In this document: positions 17,097 to 23,963 of the stretch, one piece after another
Layout of the letters: every line of letters starts with the position of its first letter
Numbering within the stretch: the stretch's first letter is position 1
Assembly: GCA_035512595.1 (NCBI GenBank)
Contig: DATKDU010000385.1
Span: forward strand, 1-35,023
Length of the DNA: 35,023 nt
DNA from: DATKDU01 sp035512595
Lineage (GTDB): Bacteria > Planctomycetota > Planctomycetia > Pirellulales > Pirellulaceae
Direction: 5' to 3'
Notes under the pieces: generated by a model
What the model was told of the DNA's origin: nothing
Databases searched by the model: none
The model's input: the letters and a program-made list of their open reading frames with translations, nothing else
Made by a program: the position numbers and the translations under genes

Positions 17097-17891
17097 ATGC
17101 GCCAGTATCTGGAACTGCTCCAGCACATTCTCGATCGCGGCACTCCCAAGGGAGACCGCACGGGCACCGGCACGCTGAGCGTGTTCGGCTATCAGATGCG
17201 GTTCGATCTGGCCGAAGGCTTTCCGCTGATCACCACGAAAAAGCTGCACACGCGATCGATCATCCACGAGCTTTTGTGGTTTCTCCGCGGCGAAACGAAC
17301 ACCCGCTACCTGAAGGAAAACGGCGTTTCGATCTGGGACGAGTGGGCCGACGAGGACGGCGAGTTGGGGCCGGTCTATGGCAAGCAGTGGCGCAGTTGGG
17401 CTACTGCCGACGGTCGGCAGATCGACCAGATGGCGCAGGTTATCGAGCAGATCAAGACGAACCCTGACTCGCGGCGGCTGATCGTCAGCGCGTGGAACGT
17501 GGGCGAGCTCGATCAGATGGCACTGCCGCCGTGCCACTTGCTGTTTCAGTTCTACGTGGCGGACGGCCGCTTGTCGTGCCAGATGTACCAGCGGAGCTGC
17601 GACGTGTTTCTGGGCGTGCCGTTCAACATCGCGTCGTATGCCCTGTTGACGATGATGGTCGCGCAGGCGGCCGATTTACAGCCCGGCGATTTCGTCCACA
17701 CGCTGGGGGACGCCCACCTTTACAACAATCATTTGGAGCAGGCGCGGCTTCAGCTTTCGCGCCCGCCGCGCGAGCTGCCGACGATGCGGATCAACCCGGC
17801 GGTGAAAGACCTGTTCGCCTTCCGCTTTGAAGATTTTTCGCTGGAAAACTACCAGCCGCATCCGCATATTCCCGCGCCGGTGGCGGTCTAA
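17097..17891 (+). CDS. thyA: Thymidylate synthase
   Basis: 264 aa, exactly the length of E. coli ThyA. It makes dTMP from dUMP with methylene-THF. The catalytic Cys146 lies in ALPPCH, with the same number as in E. coli. Other hallmarks are GDRTGTGT (phosphate binding), HELLWFLRGETN, WDEWA, GPVYGKQWR, the QRSCDVFLGVPFNIASYA block and a C-terminal PAPVAV. The ATG at 17097 matches family N-termini. The folA start follows 5 bp after the stop, so the two are almost certainly co-transcribed. This is sensible because ThyA yields the dihydrofolate that FolA reduces. Confidence 0.98.
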   Translation: MRQYLELLQHILDRGTPKGDRTGTGTLSVFGYQMRFDLAEGFPLITTKKLHTRSIIHELLWFLRGETNTRYLKENGVSIWDEWADEDGELGPVYGKQWRSWATADGRQIDQMAQVIEQIKTNPDSRRLIVSAWNVGELDQMALPPCHLLFQFYVADGRLSCQMYQRSCDVFLGVPFNIASYALLTMMVAQAADLQPGDFVHTLGDAHLYNNHLEQARLQLSRPPRELPTMRINPAVKDLFAFRFEDFSLENYQPHPHIPAPVAV

Positions 17892-17896
17892 GCATC

Positions 17897-18424
17897 GTGA
17901 CGCGTCTTTCGCTCATCGTCGCCATGACGCGAAACCGGGTGATCGGCCGCGGCGGTCAATTGCCGTGGCGGTTGTCTGCGGACCTCAAGCGATTCAAGGC
18001 GCTGACGATGGGACATCACCTCGTGATGGGGCGGAAGACGTTCGAGTCGATCGGCCGGCCGCTGCCGGGGAGGATTTCGCTGGTGCTGTCCCGGCAGCCG
18101 GTGTCGCATTGGGCGGGGAATATCGCCGCGTCTGGCGTCCTGACTGCCGCGTCGCTCGACGACGCGCTCGCGCAGGCTGCCGGGGACGACGAAGTTTTCG
18201 TGGTCGGCGGGGCGGAAATTTACGCCCTCGCCTTGCCGCGGGCCGACTGGCTGTACGTCACCTGGGTTGACGCCGACGTCCAGGGGGATACGTTTTTTCC
18301 GCAGGTTGACTGGACGCAATGGCAGCCCGTCGCCGAGGAGCCGCACGCCGCCGACGCCAAGAACGAGTTTCCGTTTCGCTTTGCCATTTACGACCGCATC
18401 AGTCCGGCGAGCGGGGGGCGTTAG
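17897..18424 (+). CDS. folA: Dihydrofolate reductase
   Basis: 175 aa starting at GTG 17897. It reduces dihydrofolate with NADPH. It shows SLIVAMTRNRVIGRGGQLPWRLSADLKRFK, with the W-R-L-S-A-D loop (Asp for substrate protonation), MGRKTFESIGRPLPGR for NADPH binding, and the late VVGGAEIYALAL strand. It is coupled to thyA by a 5-bp gap. The last seven codons, including the stop, are one copy of a perfect 21-bp tandem duplication (18404-18424), so the C-terminus has been shaped by a repeat rather than by the family. Confidence 0.96.
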   Translation: MTRLSLIVAMTRNRVIGRGGQLPWRLSADLKRFKALTMGHHLVMGRKTFESIGRPLPGRISLVLSRQPVSHWAGNIAASGVLTAASLDDALAQAAGDDEVFVVGGAEIYALALPRADWLYVTWVDADVQGDTFFPQVDWTQWQPVAEEPHAADAKNEFPFRFAIYDRISPASGGR

Positions 18425-18450
18425 CCGGCGAGCGGGGGGCGTTAGCCCCC
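18404..18450. repeat. Perfect 21-bp tandem duplication with terminal hairpin, spanning the folA stop
   Basis: CCGGCGAGCGGGGGGCGTTAG occurs at 18404-18424 and again at 18425-18445. The first copy encodes the last six residues and the stop of FolA. The second continues into GGGGGC-GTTA-GCCCCC (18435-18450), a 6-bp perfect hairpin that could end the transcript, though no T-run follows. Confidence 0.92.
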
Positions 18451-18501
18451 TGATAGATCGACGATGCGCCCCGCCGTTTGAACTACTAAGGAGCCTCTTG
18501 C

Positions 18502-18894
18502 ATGTCCACTGCCGACGAACTGCTCGCCCTCAACCAAAAGCTGCTGGAGTCGATCGTCTCCGGCGACTGGAAGACCTATGAGTCGCTGTGCGATCCGTCG
18601 ATCACCTGCTTCGAGCCGGAGGCCCGCGGGCAGATTGCCGCCGGCATGGCGTTCCACAAGTACTACTTCGATCTTCCCGGCTCGCCGCAGAAGCCGGCCA
18701 AGAACGTGACGATGAGCCAGCCGCACGTGCGGCTGCTGGGCAGCGACGCGGCAGTCGTCTGCTATGTCCGGCTCACCCAATCGCTCGATGCCGGCGGCGC
18801 GCCGCAGACCGGCCGTGTCGAGGAAACTCGCGTCTGGCAGAAGATCGGCGGGCAATGGAAGCACGTCCATTTTCACCGGTCGGCGAATGCGTGA
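18502..18894 (+). CDS. CaMKII-association-domain (SnoaL-like) protein
   Basis: 130 aa, made almost entirely of one domain resembling the calcium/calmodulin-dependent kinase II association domain (NTF2-like fold). Residues about 5-25 form the first helix (ELLALNQKLLESIVSGDW), followed by YESLCDPSITCFEPEARGQ, and the C-terminus ends in the typical strand WKHVHFHRS. AAGGAG at 18488-18493 sets the start. Bacterial relatives are stand-alone proteins of unclear function; some NTF2-like proteins are enzymes or ligand binders. No kinase lies nearby. It begins 77 bp after folA in the same direction and could be in the same transcript. Confidence 0.8.
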   Translation: MSTADELLALNQKLLESIVSGDWKTYESLCDPSITCFEPEARGQIAAGMAFHKYYFDLPGSPQKPAKNVTMSQPHVRLLGSDAAVVCYVRLTQSLDAGGAPQTGRVEETRVWQKIGGQWKHVHFHRSANA

Positions 18895-18964
18895 GTCCGA
18901 CCATGCCGCTGTACTTGTACGACGATTTTTAGTACTTCCACGTTCGCCGCCTACATCGGAAACA

Positions 18965-18988
18965 CACCACCGACCCCGGTCGGTGGTG
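18965..18988. terminator. Perfect hairpin between convergent genes
   Basis: CACCACCGACC at 18965-18975 pairs with GGTCGGTGGTG at 18978-18988. It lies between the CaMKII-domain gene and the 3' end of epmA, which converge here. No T-run is present, so it is a likely but not proven bidirectional transcription end or RNA-stabilising hairpin. Confidence 0.55.
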
Positions 18989-19064
18989 CTTGAACTTGGA
19001 ACTACTGACATTTTTCAATCGGGCTCCGACGTCAAGTTTTTCACTCGCAGCTAACCGACCTAAG

Positions 19065-20039
19065 CTACGCCCGGTCGATCGGAAACGCCATCACCTCGCG
19101 GAGCGACCTGGCCCCGGTGGCGACCATCACCAGCCGGTCGAAGCCCAGCGCCGTGCCGCTGCACGGCGGCAGTCCGTTCTCCATTGCAGAAAGCAAGCGG
19201 CTTTCCTCAGCCAGCGTCGGCTTGCCGGCCGCTTCCCGCCACTTGTTATTGAGTTGGCTCCGCAGCCGCAGCACGTCGGCGTCCAGCAACTCGTGGTAGC
19301 CGTTGGCCAGCTCGATGCCGTCCACGTACAGCTCGAAGCGCTCGGCAACAGGCGAGTCACCAGGGCGCACCCGCGCCAAGGCTGACTGCGAGGCGGGATA
19401 GTCATAGAGGATGACTGGCTCGATAGCGCCAAGCTGCGGCTCGACCCGTTTGACGAGCAGCACATCCAGCAGCGCGTCGCGGGGAGCGTCGTAGTCGGGC
19501 TCTTGAGCGGTGACGACCCCGACTTCTTCGGCGAGCCGTTCGTGAGGGGAGTCAAACGGATCGATGTTGGCATACCGCAGAAACGCTTCGCGATACGTCA
19601 GCCTCACGGGAGTGCCCCGACCGAGAATCACCGTGGCCAGCTCAGCCAGCAGCCCCATGCCGGCCTCGTAGTCATCCCCCACGCGATACCACTCAACCAT
19701 CGTGAACTCGGGATTGTGCAGGTCGCCGATCTCGCCGCCGCGGAACGCTCGCGTGATCTGGTAGATCGCCTGCATTCCGGCGGCAATCAGCCGCTTCATA
19801 CCAAACTCGGGGGACGTTTGCAGCCACAGCTTCTGGCCGACTTCGGGCTGCCGCGGATCGTCGAACAGCGTGACCGAGAGCGGATCGAGATGCCGATCGA
19901 CGACCACGTCGTGGGACAAGATCGGCGTTTCAACTTCGAAAAAACCGCGCTCGTCAAAGAACTCGCGGATGCGGGCGAGGAGCGTGGCGCGAACCTTGAG
20001 AGTCTCAAGGCTGGCCGTAGGAAGAAAGTCGGGGTTCAA
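19065..20039 (-). CDS. epmA: Elongation factor P beta-lysine ligase
   Basis: 324 aa, the size of E. coli EpmA (GenX/PoxA). It is a stand-alone class II lysyl-tRNA-synthetase-like catalytic core that attaches (R)-beta-lysine to EF-P. There is no N-terminal anticodon-binding domain. Class II motifs are visible: FFEVETPILS (motif 1), LQTSPEFGMKRLIAAGM followed by ITRAFRGGEIGDLHNPEFTMVEWYR (motif 2 region), and GTALGFDRLVMV (motif 3). It ends a minus-strand group with efp and an 82-aa ORF, 17 bp after the latter. A true LysRS would be longer, and the neighbours settle the assignment. Confidence 0.95.
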   Translation of the reverse strand: MNPDFLPTASLETLKVRATLLARIREFFDERGFFEVETPILSHDVVVDRHLDPLSVTLFDDPRQPEVGQKLWLQTSPEFGMKRLIAAGMQAIYQITRAFRGGEIGDLHNPEFTMVEWYRVGDDYEAGMGLLAELATVILGRGTPVRLTYREAFLRYANIDPFDSPHERLAEEVGVVTAQEPDYDAPRDALLDVLLVKRVEPQLGAIEPVILYDYPASQSALARVRPGDSPVAERFELYVDGIELANGYHELLDADVLRLRSQLNNKWREAAGKPTLAEESRLLSAMENGLPPCSGTALGFDRLVMVATGARSLREVMAFPIDRA

Positions 20040-20056
20040 AGTGGTCCCCGTATTCG

Positions 20057-20305
20057 TTAGTCACGACGGGACTGCACATCCGCCAATCGCCGGAGAATTC
20101 TATCGTACAGTGGCTGCCACCGCGGGTCAGATTTGAACCAGATGTACGAATCGTCGAGCGAGGCAACGTCCTTCGGTGAATAATCTGACTCTTCCGGAGA
20201 GTTCTCCAATGACAACGCCTTTTTTCGATAGGCCAATAACCGGGCCCTCGTCAGATGTCGCAGTTGCGTGGGACCCAAAATTTTCAGTCGTCGCGGAGGC
20301 TCCAT
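20057..20305 (-). CDS. Unknown 82-aa protein between efp and epmA
   Basis: Not recognised. It starts at ATG 20305, 26 bp after the efp stop, and ends 17 bp before epmA, all on one strand, which makes a translated operon member likely. The protein is basic at the N-terminus (PPRRLKILGPTQLRHLTRARLLAYRKKAL), has an acidic middle (SPEESDYSPKDVASLDD) and ends in a likely helix (WQPLYDRILRRLADVQ). No signal peptide or membrane segment is seen. Its composition is that of a soluble protein, unlike the Arg/Pro/Ala-rich shadow translations elsewhere. By position it could assist EF-P modification, but that is inference only. Confidence 0.65.
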   Translation of the reverse strand: MEPPRRLKILGPTQLRHLTRARLLAYRKKALSLENSPEESDYSPKDVASLDDSYIWFKSDPRWQPLYDRILRRLADVQSRRD

Positions 20306-20331
20306 AATGAAGTCGACCGCCTCCCAATCGG

Positions 20332-20901
20332 CTACACGCTCACCCGCTCAATATACTCCCCCGTCCGCGTATCGACCTTCAGCACGTTGCCGATGTTGAT
20401 GAAGATCGGCGCTTGAATCTCGGCCCCCGTCTCCAGCTTGATCGTTTTGGTGACGTTGGTCGCCGTGTCGCCGCGGGCCCCCGGCTCGCAGTATTCCACC
20501 TTCAGCTCCACGTGCGGCGGCGGCGTGACCGCGATCGGCCGGTTGTTGAAGACGATCATCTGGCACGGCATCCCTTCCTTGAGATACATCCAGGTGTCCT
20601 CCACCTGCTCCTTGCCCACTTCGTATTGTTCGTAGTTTTTGCTGTCCATGAAGACGAACGTGTCCCCCTGGCGGTAGAGGTACTGCGTCTCGAATTCCTC
20701 GACGTCGGCCGCCTCCAGCTCATCTCCCCCTTTGTACACCCGGTCGAGCGTCGTCCCGCGGATCAGGTTCTTCAGCCGGCATTCGTACAAGGCGTTCCCC
20801 TTCCCCGGCTTGCGGAAGTTCATCTCCACCATCACCCAAGGCTCGTTGTTGATCACGACCTTGAGCCCTTTTCGAAAATCGCTCGTCTTGTACGTCGGCA
20901 C
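20332..20901 (-). CDS. efp: Translation elongation factor P
   Basis: 189 aa, the normal EF-P length. It binds between the P and E sites and relieves stalling at polyproline. The domain I loop is FRKPGKGNA, with Lys34 at the tip, the same position and PGKG context as E. coli K34, the site of beta-lysylation. This agrees with epmA and epmB next door. It ends in the domain III signature (IFINIGNVLKVDTRTGEYIERV), close to the E. coli sequence. It is first in the efp - 82-aa ORF - epmA group; epmB is divergent with 48 bp between starts. No EpmC hydroxylase is seen. Confidence 0.97.
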   Translation of the reverse strand: MPTYKTSDFRKGLKVVINNEPWVMVEMNFRKPGKGNALYECRLKNLIRGTTLDRVYKGGDELEAADVEEFETQYLYRQGDTFVFMDSKNYEQYEVGKEQVEDTWMYLKEGMPCQMIVFNNRPIAVTPPPHVELKVEYCEPGARGDTATNVTKTIKLETGAEIQAPIFINIGNVLKVDTRTGEYIERVSV

Positions 20902-20949
20902 GGCAGATCCCTACTTCGATGGACTATTTCAGTCGGTTATTGTGGGTAA
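20902..20949. promoter_or_regulatory. Divergent promoter region of efp and epmB
   Basis: Only 48 bp separate the start codons of efp (minus) and epmB (plus), so overlapping divergent promoters or a start site inside one gene is required. The stretch is AT-richer than the genes (ATTTCAGTCGGTTATTGTGG). I do not see a clear -35/-10 pair in either direction. Confidence 0.45.
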
Positions 20950-22002
20950 ATGGCCATTGTAACCGTCGCTGCCGAGTCTGTCCGCGCCACTACGCTGCCG
21001 GCGGGCACAAGGGATGGTTCTTTGCCACAAACGTGGCAGGCGGCCATGCGGTCGGCAGTCCGCGACGTGCCGCAACTCCTTTCCCTGCTGTCGCTTGGGG
21101 ATGAGTGGCTCATTGCAGCCCAAAAGGCGGCTGCCGGTTTCCCCCTCTTTGCGCCACGCGAGTTCATCGACCGCATGGAGATCGGCAATCCGCACGACCC
21201 GCTGCTGAGACAGGTATTGCCGCTGGGGGAAGAACTCGTTGCCCAGGAAGGATTTACGGCGGACCCTGTGGGGGACCTGGCGGCTCAGAAGGCGCCTGGC
21301 CTGCTCCACAAGTACCATGGCCGGGCCTTGCTCGTCACGACCGGGGCGTGCGCGATCCATTGCCGGTACTGTTTTCGTCGAAGTTACCCTTACTCAGACG
21401 GGCCGCGGTCGCTGGCCGATTGGGAGCCGGCACTCGAGGCGATTGCCGACGATTCGACCATCGAAGAAATCCTGCTCTCCGGCGGCGATCCGCTGACGAT
21501 TGTGGACAGCCAGCTCGCGGCACTGGTGCAGAGGCTGGACGCGATTGACCACATCCGGCGGCTGCGGATTCATACGCGGCTGCCGATCGTCATTCCGCAG
21601 CGGGTCAATGACGAGCTGCTCGGTTGGCTGCGGGGCACGCGGCTGACGCCGATTGTGGTCGTTCATGCGAACCATCCGCAGGAGATTGACGAGGCGGTGG
21701 CCCAGTCGCTGGCGCGGCTGGTGGACGCCGGCATTCCGGTCCTCAATCAGTCGGTGCTCCTCCGCGGCGTGAACGATCACGCAGCCGCACTCATCGAGCT
21801 TTCCAGGCGGCTGGTGAACCTGCGGGTCATGCCGTATTACCTCCATCAGCTCGACCGGGTCGAGGGGGCGGCCCATTTCGAAGTTCCTGTCTGCCGCGGG
21901 ATCGACCTGATCGACCAAATGCGGCGCGAGTTGCCGGGGTATGCCGTGCCGCGGTACGTGCAGGAAATTGCCGGGGATGAGGGGAAACGGGTGCTGGCGT
22001 AG
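20950..22002 (+). CDS. epmB: EF-P lysine 2,3-aminomutase (EpmB)
   Basis: 350 aa, near the E. coli EpmB (YjeK) length of about 342. This radical SAM, PLP-dependent enzyme converts L-lysine to (R)-beta-lysine for EF-P. The radical SAM cluster motif is present as Cys134-x3-Cys138-x2-Cys141 (CAIHCRYC), preceded by ALLVTTGA. It also has the EILLSGGDPL motif for SAM binding, RLRIHTRLPIVIP and the PYYLHQLDRV block shared with lysine aminomutases. The short length, lacking the C-terminal oligomerisation region of fermentative KamA, and the efp/epmA neighbours favour EpmB. Confidence 0.94.
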   Translation: MAIVTVAAESVRATTLPAGTRDGSLPQTWQAAMRSAVRDVPQLLSLLSLGDEWLIAAQKAAAGFPLFAPREFIDRMEIGNPHDPLLRQVLPLGEELVAQEGFTADPVGDLAAQKAPGLLHKYHGRALLVTTGACAIHCRYCFRRSYPYSDGPRSLADWEPALEAIADDSTIEEILLSGGDPLTIVDSQLAALVQRLDAIDHIRRLRIHTRLPIVIPQRVNDELLGWLRGTRLTPIVVVHANHPQEIDEAVAQSLARLVDAGIPVLNQSVLLRGVNDHAAALIELSRRLVNLRVMPYYLHQLDRVEGAAHFEVPVCRGIDLIDQMRRELPGYAVPRYVQEIAGDEGKRVLA

Positions 22003-22072
22003 GGGGAAGCAAGTTGGACACCGAGGGACCCAGCGCGGTGGAAGCCGCCACCAAATCACAACCGAGGATTCA

Positions 22073-22141
22073 AACCGCGGATTGCGCGGATGTACGCGGA
22101 TTTTTGAATTCCTATCCGCGTCCTCCGCGAAATCCGCGGTT
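22073..22141. repeat. Inverted repeat AACCGCGGATT ... AATCCGCGGTT
   Basis: AACCGCGGATT at 22073-22083 is perfectly mirrored at 22131-22141, with partly pairing GCGGAT/ATCCGC units inside. It has the look of a dispersed planctomycete element. Confidence 0.85.
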
Positions 22142-22285
22142 GTTGCCTTCCGAATATCGTCGCGGCCGGCAAAGGATTTGGACGTTTGGAGTCCAGTGCG
22201 GCGGAGCAGCAACCGATGAGTCGCACCGCGCCGCCCCAGCGGCGTTCGGCGGGGTCCATCCTTGGACCCGATGCCAGCCGTTCGG

Positions 22286-22375
22286 TTTTTTCACAGAGGC
22301 ACGAAGGCGCAGAGGCACAGAGCAGCAAGGATGAATGTCTGCTCGGTGCCTCCGTGTCTCTGTGCCTCCGTGAAA
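22286..22375. repeat. Inverted repeat with CACAGAGGCAC core
   Basis: The segment 22286-22322 (TTTTTTCACAGAGGCACGAA and on) pairs imperfectly with 22342-22375 (ending TCCGTGAAA); roughly four-fifths of positions match. Each arm is an internal tandem of GAGGCACxGAG units. Confidence 0.85.
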
Positions 22376-22707
22376 CAAGCCGCGGACGCCCATCCTGCTT
22401 CGCGGACGGGCACCCGGCTGGAACGCTAGGTGGACTGAGTTCCATTTCCCGCGCGCGTCAACCTCGCCGCGGCCCAGAATCGTAGCTGCGCTCAAAGACT
22501 TTCGCCGCTTGTAGTACGGAAAACAAGGACGTTTCGGCCAAACGATCTGACTTCCCACCAAGTCCGTGTATTCCGTGTCCGCCCCCTACCCTGCGTTCAT
22601 CTTTGGTTCGTGGAAACGCTCGCAGCGTCAGCCCCGTCTTATCTTTCGATAGCCGCCATTTCAAGCCAGCGGCACCGATCTCGTCCAAGCATCGCCTGGA
22701 GCCTTTC

Positions 22708-23931
22708 ATGCGCAAGTTATTGCCACTCAAGAAGATTCTCTGCGCCGGCGCGGTTGCCGGCTGTCTCGCTACGGGTCTGGTTACGCCGGATATGGCGGAA
22801 GCCCGAGTCAAGCTGATCACGCTGCCGGTGCGGGAGCGGGTCGAGATTCAGCTCGACAACGCCAGCGCCACGCTGGTCGAGGAGGAGCGGATCGTGCCGC
22901 TGGTGAAGGGGGAAAACCAGGTCGATTTCTCCTGGGCCAACACCCAGATCGATCCCAACACGATCGTCTTCCGCGTCGTGGCGCCGGTCGGCGAGAAGAT
23001 GCTCGACGTGAAGGTGCTGTCGGTCAGCTATCCGCCCAACGAGGCGGCACTCATCTGGACCGTTGGCGGCAGCGACTCCGGCTCTGCCCGCGTGCGGATC
23101 AGCTACCTGCTGGGGAACCTCAGCAAGAGCTTCAATTACCGCGCGATCGCCTCCAAGGACGAGACGACGCTGACCCTGTCGCAGTACATGCGGCTGCAAA
23201 ACTTCGCCAACGAGAGCTTCGGCAGCTCCGGCCTGTGGGCCGGCTTCGGCCAGCGGTTTCTCAAGCCCATCGGCCTCAACGAGACCAAAGAGATGCTGAT
23301 GGAGAAGTTCGAGAAGGTGCCGATCAAGAAGACCTACACGTGCAACGTGGCGGAATTCGGCTGGCTCGATCAGCCGCAGCAGAAGCTGCGGGTGCCGATG
23401 CACTACGTCCTCAAGAACGACAAGGCGAACAATCTTGGCGTCGCGCCGCTGCAGTACGGCAAGGTGCGGATCTTCATCGACGGCGGCCAGGACGGCTCGA
23501 CCGCCTTTCTCGGCGAGGACTGGGGGAAGTTCACGCCGATGGATGACGAGATGAAGCTCTATCTCGGCGTGGCTCAGGACGTCGTCGTCAAGCGGACGAT
23601 CGAGAAGAACGAAAACAAAAAGATCGGCGGCAACGTCAGCCACCAGGAAGTGATCCTCAAGTACGAGATTGAGAATTTCAAAGACAAGGAAGTGACCCTG
23701 GACGTGATCGAGAATCTGCGGCACGTGCGGAATGAAGTTCGCGGCGACACGGGGCGCGACGTCGAATGGGAACTCGGCAAGGAAACGACGTTCGAGGGGG
23801 GCATCGACAAGGAAAAGAGCACGTTCGAGCAGGTCGTGTTCCACGCCAAGCTGCCGGCCAAAGGAGCCGACGGCAAGGCCAAAAAGATCACGCACAAGCT
23901 GCACGTGATCCTCAAGAACGAATGGCAGTAA
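22708..23931 (+). CDS. DUF4139-like secreted protein, divergent copy A
   Basis: 407 aa from ATG 22708, with GGAG seven bases upstream. Residues about 1-33 form a signal peptide (basic MRKLLPLKK, then a hydrophobic core, cut near A-E-A). The mature part begins with the strand pattern VEIQLDNASATLVEEERIVPLVKGENQVDFSWANTQIDPNTI, which parallels the N-termini of the two genes downstream; the second half has long beta-strands and DVIENLRHVRNE. It is a diverged paralog of the DUF4139 (mucoidy-inhibitor-like) proteins. Function is unknown; probably periplasmic or surface. It leads a three-gene tandem array. The family call rests on resemblance to the neighbours. Confidence 0.7.
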   Translation: MRKLLPLKKILCAGAVAGCLATGLVTPDMAEARVKLITLPVRERVEIQLDNASATLVEEERIVPLVKGENQVDFSWANTQIDPNTIVFRVVAPVGEKMLDVKVLSVSYPPNEAALIWTVGGSDSGSARVRISYLLGNLSKSFNYRAIASKDETTLTLSQYMRLQNFANESFGSSGLWAGFGQRFLKPIGLNETKEMLMEKFEKVPIKKTYTCNVAEFGWLDQPQQKLRVPMHYVLKNDKANNLGVAPLQYGKVRIFIDGGQDGSTAFLGEDWGKFTPMDDEMKLYLGVAQDVVVKRTIEKNENKKIGGNVSHQEVILKYEIENFKDKEVTLDVIENLRHVRNEVRGDTGRDVEWELGKETTFEGGIDKEKSTFEQVVFHAKLPAKGADGKAKKITHKLHVILKNEWQ

Positions 23932-23963
23932 TGCTCATCGCAATCACACAAGGAGCCACTGCC

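Larger units (their letters stand above)
22003..22707. other. 705-bp repeat-rich gap
   Basis: No gene is supported; the ORFs here translate the repeats. The gap contains at least two imperfect inverted repeats (listed separately) plus a segment with repeated CCGTG around 22563-22580. The promoter of the DUF4139 group should be near its 3' end. Confidence 0.6.
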
